Shown: piece after piece, positions 7,957 to 14,488 of the stretch | Layout: each line of letters starts with the position of its first letter | Numbering within the stretch: the first letter of the stretch is position 1 | Source of the DNA: Bacillota bacterium | GTDB lineage: Bacteria; Bacillota; Clostridia; Lachnospirales; Lachnospiraceae | Length of the DNA stretch: 18,238 nucleotides | Reading direction: 5' to 3' | Assembly (NCBI GenBank): GCA_023399455.1 | Contig: JAEWPN010000045.1 | Location: 1-18,238, forward strand | Translations under genes and position numbers: made by a program | Notes under the pieces: model-generated | What the model saw: the letters and a program-made list of their open reading frames with translations, nothing else | Told to the model about the DNA's origin: nothing | The model's database searches: none

Positions 7957-8039
7957 AGAAAAGCAGACATGGGAATTCTGCCGTGGCGGAAAGAGAACAT
8001 GCCGTTTTGTGGATAAAAACGGTACTCTAAGGTGTAATT
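7940..8039 (+). pseudogene. Unidentified C-terminal fragment fused to the methyltransferase remnant
   Basis: Right after the methyltransferase breaks off, a different + frame is open from about 7940 to the TAA at 8037-8039. It encodes about 32 residues with a basic, Cys-containing end (TWEFCRGGKRTCRFVDKNG). I do not recognise it. It may be the tail of another gene brought in by deletion, or chance. No start codon or binding site of its own is visible. Confidence 0.25.
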
Positions 8040-8058
8040 AATAAGAATTGCAAATAGT

Positions 8059-8092
8059 AAAAAAATAGAGCGGACGGTGTGAAACCGCCCGC
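8059..8092 (-). terminator. Intrinsic terminator of the surface-protein gene
   Basis: In the minus transcript GCGGGCGGT pairs with ACCGTCCGC (one G-U) around loop TTCAC, followed by TCTATTTTTTT (A-run at 8059-8065 on the + strand). It lies about 50 bases beyond the stop at 8139. Confidence 0.8.
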
Positions 8093-8138
8093 TTGCAAGC
8101 TCATTATTTTCGGACGCTGTTCCGCATCGAAATGGATT

Positions 8139-11009
8139 TTACTTTTTTCTTGCTCCGTCTGCTCCTGCCTCGCAGCCATCAACCCTGGTACTTTTAGCGA
8201 GAGAGCCGTCAGTATGGAAGTAGTACCATTTGCCGTCAATCTGGAGCCATTTGCCAGACACCATGATTCCATCGACAGTAAAGTAGTAGTGATACTTGCC
8301 ATTCTCGACCGTGAGCCAACCAATGACTGGTTTACCGTTTTCGTTGATATACTGCCACTGTCCGGCATCGTTCTGCACCCAGCCGCGCGCCGTACCCTCA
8401 TCAATGACGAGCTCCACAAAGCGACGCAGGATGGTGGATGCTTCCGCACGGGTGGCATTGCCCTGCGGGTCCAAGCGATTGTTGTCTTTGCCATTGATGA
8501 TTCCGGTCTGTTGGATCGCTTTTACAGCATCCTTTGCGTAAGCAGAGATTTTCGCGTCATCGGCAAAGGTGTTAGCTTGCTTTGACACAGGCAGCTTATA
8601 GCCGGTGGCCTTGGAATAATTCACCATCATCACAGCCATCTGCTCACGGGTGATTGAATCGATCGGTCCAAATTTGCCGTTGCCATAGCCCGAAACGATC
8701 TTGTTCTTAACTGCCCATTCAATATAAGGCATGGCATTGTCAATCGACTCCACATCAGTGAAACTGCTGGTTTTGTAACTGCTCACATCCGCACCGGAGA
8801 GCCGTCCCAATGCCATGAGGAAGTCGGCACGGGTAATATCTGTGTTAGGAGCGAAGGTGGTTGCACTTGTTCCGCTGATGAGGTCACGGCTGGCAACGAA
8901 GTCGATATTGTCCTTCGCCCAATGCTTCGCTGTGTCGGTGAAGGAGGGAGCAGGGGTTTTGTAACCTACGCCGTAAGTTGACAGGCTGTTTCTGCTGAAA
9001 ATCAATCTACCATTGTCGCAGCTGGAATTCGTGAGCAGCTGCGGCTTGCCGTTTTTGTCAACATACATGCCGAACAGATTGCCGCTCTTTTCGTTGGCAG
9101 TGGCTTTGTAGGCCAGCCCCAGCGTGACCGCACCCTTGGCAAAATTGCCGACATACTTAGTCTTGCCGTTCTTCTGATAGCTGATAGTGATGTCAAACAC
9201 CGGGCGATTGCCGATCAACTTCGTCGCGGAATCGGACAGCTTCGTCAACTTCTTGGCAGAAACTGTGACCGTACCGGTGGACTGTTTGTCGAGTTCAGCA
9301 ATGGCAACGGTATCAAGGGTTACATCCAGCACAGGCGAGCCGATTTTTACAAACTTCACGCCAGCTTCTTTCAAGTGATCGATAGCACCCGATTTGATAA
9401 CGATACTCAGGTTGTCATAGCTGCCATTGCCTGTGATGTTATACTCCACGGCAATTCCATCAGCTTCTTTGCCAGATTTCTTAGACGTATCCTGTGCCGC
9501 TTTGATAGCATCCTTCGCCATTTTCTCGGTGATGGTAGCAGAGAGAATGCTATCTTTCACCGTGCCTGAAATGCTCATTTTAGCCACAGTGGGCATATTA
9601 GGTTGCTTGTCAGTGGGGATAATCGGCTCGGGAGTATACCACCAGTTAGAGTTGCCCTCATTTATAATCCTGTTAACTGTGAAGGACAAGTTGACGGACA
9701 ACGAAACACCGTTACTGCCTGTGATGGTTAACGTGTCGGTATGAGTTCCCGCTGCAAGCCCTGTCTTGGGGCGCACACTGATGACAGCCGTTTCTCCCGC
9801 ATTGATACTTGTTTCCGAAAGGACTGTACTGGTCTCAAAGTCACTGCTGCCGAGGACTGCGGAAAGTCCGGTGATCTGCCCTGTGCCGGTATTGGTGATG
9901 GTGAACTCTTGTGTGGTCTGTGCGCCATAGCCAGCCGTAGCCGCCGGAAAGGTTTTGCTTGTGGGGTTGACGGTTGCCGTATAGGTCGGGGCCGCCGTCA
10001 CCTCAAAGGACAAATTAGCCGTTAGGGAGACACCATTATTGCCTGTGATGGTTAACGTGTCGGTATGAGTTCCCGCTGCAAGCCCTGTCTTGGGGCGCAC
10101 ACTGATGGCAGCCGTTTCTCCCACATTGACACTCGTTCCCGAAAGTGCGGTGCTGATCTCAAAGTCACTGCCGCCGAGGACTGCTGAAAGTCCGGTGATC
10201 TGCCCCGTGCCGGTATTGGTGATGGTGAACTCTTGTGTGGTCTGTGCACCATAGCCAGCCGTAGCTGATGTAAAGGTTTTGTTTGTGGGATTGATGGTTG
10301 CCATATAGGTCGGAGCCGCCGTCACCTCAAAGGACAAATTAGCCGTTAGGGAGATCCCGTTGCTGCCTGTGATGGTTAACGTGTCGGTATGAGTTCCCGC
10401 TGCAAGCTCTGTCTTGGGGCGCACACTGATGGCAGCCGTTTCTCCCGCATTGACACTCGTTCCCGAAAGTGCGGTGCTGATCTCAAAGTCACTGCTGCCG
10501 AGGACTGCAGAAAGTCCGGTGATCTGCCCCGTGCCGGTATTGGTGATGGTGAACTCTTCTGCGGTCTGTGCGCCATAGCCAGCCGTAGCTGATGTAAAGG
10601 TTTTGTTTGTGGGATTGATGGTTGCCATATAGGTCGGAGCCGCCGGGAACACCGCCGTAACTTTGCTGGACATTACAGCATTGCTAGTCTTCGCTCCCGC
10701 CACGGTGAAGAAGTCTTCTCCAACGGAAAGAAAGACAAAGTTATCTTTAGGGGTCAATATAATAGTTGCCGTATAGGCCGTATTTGGCTTAAAAGTGCTG
10801 TCTGCCGGAAACCATGTGACCGTACCGGTGTACTGCTCTGTTTCGGTAATTTTGTCTACCGGAATTGCACCGGCCACAGGAACGGCAACGCCGGGAATGC
10901 CCTTTATTGTTATTGCCAGGAATTCAGACGTTTCGGGAAATACTGCCGTTATTACACCTGAATTTGCCGCATTGCTGACACTGCTGACATTAGGCGGTCC
11001 AAACGGCAA
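8139..11009 (-). CDS. C-terminal part of a giant surface protein: repeats, SLH domains, cell-wall-binding repeats
   Basis: 956 codons from the nominal ATG at 11009, but the frame is open upstream to about 11160 and continues the neighbouring frame once a 17-bp duplication is removed. No ribosome binding site precedes the ATG. In order: an Ig-like module (TEQYTGTVTWFPAD, DFFTVAG) matching the module at the frame break; three near-identical 108-residue repeats (residues 129-452) with NTGTGQITGLSAVL and GTHTDTLTITG; a linker; an unassigned beta-rich domain; three SLH domains (about 690-740, 748-805, 813-870), which tether to pyruvylated wall polymers; and glucan/choline-type wall-binding repeats (WVQNDAGQWQYINENGKPVIG, GKWYYFHTDGS) to the end. 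Having both SLH and wall-binding repeats is unusual. Alone this part has no signal peptide and would not be exported. Confidence 0.88.
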   Translation of the reverse strand: MPFGPPNVSSVSNAANSGVITAVFPETSEFLAITIKGIPGVAVPVAGAIPVDKITETEQYTGTVTWFPADSTFKPNTAYTATIILTPKDNFVFLSVGEDFFTVAGAKTSNAVMSSKVTAVFPAAPTYMATINPTNKTFTSATAGYGAQTAEEFTITNTGTGQITGLSAVLGSSDFEISTALSGTSVNAGETAAISVRPKTELAAGTHTDTLTITGSNGISLTANLSFEVTAAPTYMATINPTNKTFTSATAGYGAQTTQEFTITNTGTGQITGLSAVLGGSDFEISTALSGTSVNVGETAAISVRPKTGLAAGTHTDTLTITGNNGVSLTANLSFEVTAAPTYTATVNPTSKTFPAATAGYGAQTTQEFTITNTGTGQITGLSAVLGSSDFETSTVLSETSINAGETAVISVRPKTGLAAGTHTDTLTITGSNGVSLSVNLSFTVNRIINEGNSNWWYTPEPIIPTDKQPNMPTVAKMSISGTVKDSILSATITEKMAKDAIKAAQDTSKKSGKEADGIAVEYNITGNGSYDNLSIVIKSGAIDHLKEAGVKFVKIGSPVLDVTLDTVAIAELDKQSTGTVTVSAKKLTKLSDSATKLIGNRPVFDITISYQKNGKTKYVGNFAKGAVTLGLAYKATANEKSGNLFGMYVDKNGKPQLLTNSSCDNGRLIFSRNSLSTYGVGYKTPAPSFTDTAKHWAKDNIDFVASRDLISGTSATTFAPNTDITRADFLMALGRLSGADVSSYKTSSFTDVESIDNAMPYIEWAVKNKIVSGYGNGKFGPIDSITREQMAVMMVNYSKATGYKLPVSKQANTFADDAKISAYAKDAVKAIQQTGIINGKDNNRLDPQGNATRAEASTILRRFVELVIDEGTARGWVQNDAGQWQYINENGKPVIGWLTVENGKYHYYFTVDGIMVSGKWLQIDGKWYYFHTDGSLAKSTRVDGCEAGADGARKK
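9654..10625 (-). repeat. Three tandem 324-bp coding repeats
   Basis: Units at 10302-10625, 9978-10301 and 9654-9977 each encode the same 108-residue Ig-like domain with only scattered substitutions (the third diverges at its end). Long identical DNA blocks make copy-number change by recombination likely, always in frame because 324 is divisible by 3. Confidence 0.9.
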
Positions 11010-11059
11010 CGTGAAGAAGTCTGCGGGAACGTATAAAAGGGTAAATCCATCTTTAGGGG

Positions 11060-12529
11060 TCAGTGTAATGGTTGCCGTATAGACTGTTTTACCTTTAAAC
11101 GGATTGTCATTTGGACTCCATATAACCGTGCCGGTGTACTGTGCTGTTTCGGCAACTGTGCTGTTTCGGCAACTGTGCTGTTCGCAGCTATATTTCCAAA
11201 AGGCTGGTAAATGCCTTGGATTTTTGCATGATCAATAATTCCTTTGGCATTGTTTGAATAATTTAGATTCGTAATCGTATTCGGCGCACCCCACTTGCCG
11301 GGGTAATATACCGCCGGAACACTATTTGCCCATTCAATGCCGAAACTGGGGGCAGTATCACTTGTTAACCTGATCGTTAATGATGAACAGCCTTTAAATG
11401 CCTCTTCGCTGATTGAGGTCACGGTTTTCGGAAGCGTTACCGAGGTAAGTGATTTACACTTCCAAAACGCTTGATGTCCGACGAACGTCACCGAGTCCGG
11501 AAGCGTTACCGATGCAAGCGATGTACAATTTACGAACGTCAATGCTTCGATACGACTCACCGAGTTCGGAATACCCACAGCTTTAAGCGATGTACAGTTA
11601 TCAAACGCTCTCTCGCCGATGGAGGTCACCGAGGGTGATATGAGTATCGACGAAAGTGATGAACACTCGAAAAAAGCAGTATCGCCGATAGAGGTCACCG
11701 AGCCCGGAATTGTTATCCCTGCAAGCGATGTACAACCTGCAAACGCAGAATCACCGATGGAGGTCAGCTTAAGCGGAAGAAGTATCGATGTAAGTGCTGA
11801 ACAGTTTGCAAATGCACCGGAATGTATTTTTGTCACCGATTCCGCAATCTGTACTGATGTAAGTGCAGAAAAGTTTCCGAACGCCGAAGAGTCGATGTAA
11901 GTCACACCATCCAAGATTTCTACAGTTGTGACATCGGCTATTGGAATGTCCTTATAATACTTATAGCTTGCCGGGCCTTCGTTGGTTTTAATGGTCAGCT
12001 TTTTGGCAGCGGCATCATATGCATAATGTGTTCTGTTAACATCGCCGGCTGCCAGTGGGGCGTCAACCAGCAACGTAATTTTTTGTGCTGCTTTGCCTAC
12101 TGTAACCGTGATGAGCGGCGGCTCGGCGCTTAGGGTATAACCTGACATTTGGGCTGTGAAGATGTAGCTTCCCTCCGTATCACCGTCATACTCCGGCTCG
12201 GACACCCAAGTCACAGACACAGGAATTGTGCTCTCCGTGGTTTCAGATATTTTGCCTGATGAAATCGTTGCATCCGTAGGCATTGCAACGCGAAGCGCCG
12301 CCGTTAAGGTTTCAGGCAGATTCAATTTGTCCAATGACGTACCCAAGGGTACAGTTTGATTTGCCGCTTCTTCGGTCAGCGATTCAAACGCAATGATTTC
12401 ACCGCTCACACCCATATCGGGTACGTCGCTTTCCGCAAAGGCAGTCATGGGCAAAAATCCAAGCAGCATGACAAAGGATAATGCAATTGCCAAAAGCCTT
12501 TGGTGTGGTTTGTGTATAATTGTGTTCAT
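11060..12529 (-). CDS. N-terminal part of the giant surface protein: signal peptide, Ig-like domain, BspA-type leucine-rich repeats
   Basis: 489 codons, of which about the last 25 are out of frame. Residues 1-32 are a signal peptide (basic start, hydrophobic core, cleavage near AFA-ES). Residues about 40-145 look like a bacterial Ig-like domain. Residues 198-390 are eight 23-residue BspA/LRR_5 repeats of the form SLTSVTLPxSVTSIGxxAFxxC, a fold tied to adhesion to host or matrix proteins. Residues 391-450 lead to AETAQ, where the 17-bp duplication at 11144-11177 shifts the frame and the protein ends 24 residues later. With one copy removed it reads AETAQYTGTVIWSPND and joins the downstream frame to give 1457 residues. 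ATG follows AAGGAGAT and overlaps the stop of a 39-codon ORF (ATGA). As it stands the product is secreted without a wall anchor. Confidence 0.85.
   Translation of the reverse strand: MNTIIHKPHQRLLAIALSFVMLLGFLPMTAFAESDVPDMGVSGEIIAFESLTEEAANQTVPLGTSLDKLNLPETLTAALRVAMPTDATISSGKISETTESTIPVSVTWVSEPEYDGDTEGSYIFTAQMSGYTLSAEPPLITVTVGKAAQKITLLVDAPLAAGDVNRTHYAYDAAAKKLTIKTNEGPASYKYYKDIPIADVTTVEILDGVTYIDSSAFGNFSALTSVQIAESVTKIHSGAFANCSALTSILLPLKLTSIGDSAFAGCTSLAGITIPGSVTSIGDTAFFECSSLSSILISPSVTSIGERAFDNCTSLKAVGIPNSVSRIEALTFVNCTSLASVTLPDSVTFVGHQAFWKCKSLTSVTLPKTVTSISEEAFKGCSSLTIRLTSDTAPSFGIEWANSVPAVYYPGKWGAPNTITNLNYSNNAKGIIDHAKIQGIYQPFGNIAANSTVAETAQLPKQHSTPARLYGVQMTIRLKVKQSIRQPLH
11138..11182 (-). repeat. 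17-bp tandem duplication causing the frameshift
   Basis: Two perfect copies of CTGTTTCGGCAACTGTG (11144-11160 and 11161-11177 on the + strand), with partial matches on both flanks giving a period-17 tract of 45 bp. Seventeen is not a multiple of 3, and this is the exact point where the surface-protein frame breaks. Deleting one copy restores a sequence matching the paralogous module downstream (TETEQYTGTVTW against AETAQYTGTVIW). Confidence 0.95.
11360..11938 (-). repeat. Leucine-rich repeat block (8 x 69 bp)
   Basis: Eight consecutive 23-codon units with conserved SL-T-V, P-SVT-IG and AF-C positions. DNA identity between units is only moderate, so this is an old protein repeat, not a recent DNA expansion. 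Confidence 0.85.
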
Positions 12530-12645
12530 AGAACCATCTCCTTGTTTGATTCGATTTTGCGCCGTCTCTCATCACACATACAGACGCCGATGGGGTCGTA
12601 GGGCATTTGCTCGGCCCGATATAACTTCTTTTGTTCGGGACGCAT
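12526..12645 (-). CDS. 39-residue protein translationally coupled to the surface-protein gene
   Basis: An ATG at 12643-12645 follows AAGGAG with 9-nt spacing. The ORF ends in a TGA overlapping the ATG of the surface-protein gene. The predicted peptide is charged and soluble, begins MRPEQKKLYRAEQ, and carries a VCMCDERRRK stretch with two cysteines. I do not recognise a family. The coupling suggests it either helps load ribosomes on the surface gene or is co-made with it. The ribosome site of the surface gene (AAGGAGAT) lies inside this ORF. It could be a chance ORF, but binding site and overlap together argue for translation. Confidence 0.5.
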   Translation of the reverse strand: MRPEQKKLYRAEQMPYDPIGVCMCDERRRKIESNKEMVL

Positions 12646-12671
12646 CCTCTCACGCTCCTTTTCGGTGCGGG

Positions 12672-12719
12672 GTATAGAAAAATCCCCTATGATAGTTTTC
12701 CATTACTATCATAGGGGAT
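12672..12719 (-). terminator. Intrinsic terminator between regulator and surface gene
   Basis: A perfect 15-bp inverted repeat (12682-12696 with 12705-12719) around an 8-nt loop. In the minus transcript it is followed by TTTTTCTATA. It would end transcripts of the dual-HTH regulator about 55 bases after its stop, and it sits in the leader of the surface operon. It could also be a protein-binding site. Confidence 0.75.
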
Positions 12720-12736
12720 GAATTTATGATTCGGTA

Positions 12737-12771
12737 GTGACTTTTTACCCTCAAAAAGTCACGTTTTTTTT
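12737..12771 (+). terminator. Intrinsic terminator pointing right, with no + strand gene before it
   Basis: GTGACTTTTT (12737-12746) pairs perfectly with AAAAAGTCAC (12753-12762) around a 6-nt loop, followed by G and eight Ts. The U-run is on the + strand, but the nearest real genes on both sides are on the minus strand. GTCAC occurs once more at 12772-12776, at the stop of the regulator. Confidence 0.6.
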
Positions 12772-12772
12772 G

Positions 12773-13951
12773 TCACAAAATGTATCTTTCAAGCTCCTCT
12801 CGACCGGAAATAAATAACTTTTCGTAAATCTCCAGCATGATGTTTTTCAGTCTGCCGACAGAAATATGATGCTGCCTTGCGATTTTGGCATACGGCACGC
12901 GATGCGCCACCAATACGGCAAGGTGATATTCCCGCAGGGTCAGCATGAGCGTGATATTATCCTTGGTAAAACGATTGTGGAAAGAAATCCAGTTCTTCCA
13001 TGTGCGCTTCCATTGTTTGATGATTGCATCGTAATGGTCAGGAAATTCCTGCTCAAGGCATTGCTCCATCAGGCCGCCCAGAGCGGTGACATTTTCTGCA
13101 AAGGGTGTGATAAAGCCGTAGGGCAAGGCTATGCGCATAGACTCCAGCAGCCACTCCTTCGCCTTAATCTCCTGCCCAAGATAGCGGCAGGCGACAGCGC
13201 ACATCAGGCGCATATAGATGTCATGATGCCCTGTGGTTTCTAGCTCTGATGCACAAAGGGACAGTGCCGTTTCCGCTGCGGCCAGCATGGCTTCGAACTG
13301 CCTCGTGCATTGAAAATATTTTACCCGCAGATAGACGGCATCTCGTTTGAGCATCGGCGCAATAGCACTTAAATTGCCTGTTTCAAGCCATTGCGGAGCC
13401 ATATTAGGAGCAATCATGCTGACGGCGGCAGTCGCCAGCGAAAGCTCCGCCACAGCTTTCGTTTTACCGTTCGTATCAGCCTTTGCGCACTGTTTCAAGT
13501 ACGCATCAATCTCCATATAGGCGTTGTAGTCCCCCAAGCTCATAGCCGCTGCGATTGCCGCAGGGCAGATGCGCAGCCGTACTGCATCATCCCCATGAGT
13601 TTGCTCATAACAAGCCATGATCCCTGCGAAATCGCCTCGCAGATAAGCAAGCTCCGCCTCTAAAATGCACCGCAGTCTATCGCTCACGGTATTTAAAATC
13701 GCGTCCGGGTTATGGGCGGGCAAGGAGGTATCCGTGGCGGCAATCACGCCGAGCAGGTCATCGGCAAGTGCATCCTTGGTTCTCTTTCGATCCCAGCGAG
13801 GGTCAATGGGTTTTTCAGCGCAGGCAGGGATAAGCCAGTCGCGGCTTGGCCGTACTGCGCCGTCAATGCGTCCATTCTTTACGATTGTCTCTGCCCACCG
13901 AACCGAAACACCCCACTTTTCGGCGGCCTGCCGTATCGTCATATACTCCAT
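12773..13951 (-). CDS. Dual-HTH regulator: excisionase/MerR-like N-terminus and LuxR-like C-terminus
   Basis: 392 residues. Residues 1-50 form a helix-turn-helix of the excisionase/MerR type (MTIRQAAEKWGVSVRWAETI, then NGRIDGAVRPSRDWLIP), a clostridial form that usually reads RFGRSWAIP. Residues about 85-320 are helical with TPR-like spacing (repeated AEL, YLRG, AMLAAAETALSLC segments). Residues about 330-392 resemble a LuxR/GerE HTH (LTLREYHLAVLVAHRVPYAKIARQHHIS, then VGRLKNIMLEIYEKL). The first ATG at 13951 gives MEYMTIRQ; a weak GGAG precedes it. It lies upstream of the surface-protein operon in the same direction, and its promoter contains a palindrome, so local autoregulation and control of the surface gene are likely but inferred. 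Confidence 0.75.
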   Translation of the reverse strand: MEYMTIRQAAEKWGVSVRWAETIVKNGRIDGAVRPSRDWLIPACAEKPIDPRWDRKRTKDALADDLLGVIAATDTSLPAHNPDAILNTVSDRLRCILEAELAYLRGDFAGIMACYEQTHGDDAVRLRICPAAIAAAMSLGDYNAYMEIDAYLKQCAKADTNGKTKAVAELSLATAAVSMIAPNMAPQWLETGNLSAIAPMLKRDAVYLRVKYFQCTRQFEAMLAAAETALSLCASELETTGHHDIYMRLMCAVACRYLGQEIKAKEWLLESMRIALPYGFITPFAENVTALGGLMEQCLEQEFPDHYDAIIKQWKRTWKNWISFHNRFTKDNITLMLTLREYHLAVLVAHRVPYAKIARQHHISVGRLKNIMLEIYEKLFISGREELERYIL

Positions 13952-13989
13952 GTGCTTCTCCGTGTTTTCGATTTCTTGAGATCATAAAA

Positions 13990-14018
13990 ATTATATGCGT
14001 TATTACGCATAGTTTCAA
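13990..14018 (-). promoter_or_regulatory. Promoter of the dual-HTH regulator with embedded palindromic operator
   Basis: On the minus strand TTGAAA (14013-14018), 17 nt, TATAAT (13990-13995). The palindrome TATGCGT-AATA-ACGCATA occupies 13994-14011, filling the spacer and touching the -10. A protein bound there would block RNA polymerase, so this is a candidate repressor operator, probably autoregulatory. Confidence 0.7.
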
Positions 14019-14057
14019 GTTAATTTTATGAATACTCATGAAATAATTCGCATCATT

Positions 14058-14183
14058 TTATCTTGAATATATGGCTTTCAAAGGTGCCATCATGGTTTCT
14101 TTTTCGTGGTGGTAGGATTGATAGAGCTTTCTCTTCTCAGTAGTGAGAACAGAGATGAGCTTCAGATTAACTTCAGCGTTCAT
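14058..14183 (-). CDS. Small hypothetical ORF, 41 codons
   Basis: ATG at 14181-14183 preceded by AAGGGG at suitable distance; the product is basic and soluble (VNLKLISVLTTEKRKLYQSY). I recognise no family. The frame extends further upstream to 14252, but this internal start has the better binding site. It lies in the 537-bp gap between the dual-HTH regulator and the P-type ATPase and may be non-coding. The region also contains the ATPase promoter and leader described separately. Confidence 0.25.
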   Translation of the reverse strand: MNAEVNLKLISVLTTEKRKLYQSYHHEKETMMAPLKAIYSR

Positions 14184-14198
14184 TACTTCAACCCCTTC

Positions 14199-14227
14199 TT
14201 GACTCTGTATGCTGCAAATGCTATGAT
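14199..14227 (+). promoter_or_regulatory. Promoter of the P-type ATPase leader
   Basis: TTGACT (14199-14204), 17 nt, TATGAT (14222-14227): 5 of 6 matches in each box. It would start transcription near 14234, giving a leader of about 255 nt before the ATPase start at 14489. Confidence 0.6.
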
Positions 14228-14278
14228 AAGCATGGCAAGTAATGTATGCCAAATCTTATTACCAAAGGAAGTGAGACA

Positions 14279-14398
14279 ATGGATGGTCACCCCCATCGAA
14301 GTTGCTTAATCATCTTCATACCCGAAGAAAACACAAAACCGAACGGCTTGCGCCGGTTGCGGTCGGTCGTCCATTGCGCTTATCTGCCGATGGGCTGA
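14279..14398 (+). CDS. 39-codon upstream ORF in the P-type ATPase leader
   Basis: ATG at 14279 follows AGGAAGTGAG at 7-nt spacing. The ORF starts MDGHPHRSCLIIF, is Arg-rich in the middle (GLRRLRS) and ends YLPMG with TGA at 14396-14398, 18 bases before the terminator. An overlapping ATG at 14283 opens an 8-codon ORF (MVTPIEVA) from the same binding site. The ORF covers a structured stretch in which ACCGA (14338-14342) can pair with TCGGT (14363-14367) around an inner CGGC/GCCG stem. It may act as a leader peptide, or the segment may be leftover from a mobile element. Confidence 0.4.
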   Translation: MDGHPHRSCLIIFIPEENTKPNGLRRLRSVVHCAYLPMG

Positions 14399-14415
14399 TT
14401 GATTGCTGCCTTGAC

Positions 14416-14439
14416 GCCGCCTTTTGGGCGGCTTTTTTT
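14416..14439 (+). terminator. Intrinsic terminator in the P-type ATPase leader
   Basis: GCCGCC (14416-14421) pairs with GGCGGC (14427-14432) around TTTTG, followed by seven Ts. It lies between the leader ORF and the ribosome site of the ATPase. It therefore acts either as an attenuator of that gene or as the end of an older upstream unit. Confidence 0.8.
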
Positions 14440-14488
14440 GTTGCTTTTGTGTTTTCATGGGAATACTAACAGGAAAGGACTGATTCCA

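Noticed and set aside
9654..10625. Regularly spaced long repeats as a possible CRISPR array
   Set aside because: The period is 324 bp with no short spacers; the whole unit is an in-frame 108-residue protein domain.
8079..11082. Many + strand ORFs of 60-170 codons opposite the surface-protein gene
   Set aside because: They are shadows: several repeat every 324 bp with the coding repeats, lack binding sites, and the minus strand carries clear domains.
11138..11182. Programmed ribosomal frameshifting to read through the surface-gene break
   Set aside because: The break is explained by an exact 17-bp duplication; no slippery heptamer with downstream structure is needed.
12399..12653. 84-codon minus ORF overlapping the start of the surface gene
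   Set aside because: It overlaps the signal-peptide region in another frame; the 39-codon ORF with a binding site and ATGA overlap is the better call.
14234..14440. M-box (ykoK) magnesium riboswitch before mgtA
   Set aside because: None of the conserved M-box segments that I know could be found by eye; a covariance search would settle it.
14399..14488. Earlier start for the P-type ATPase at 14399
   Set aside because: The extra 30 codons run through a strong terminator and have no ribosome site, while the ATG at 14489 has GGAAAGGA upstream and gives the family length.
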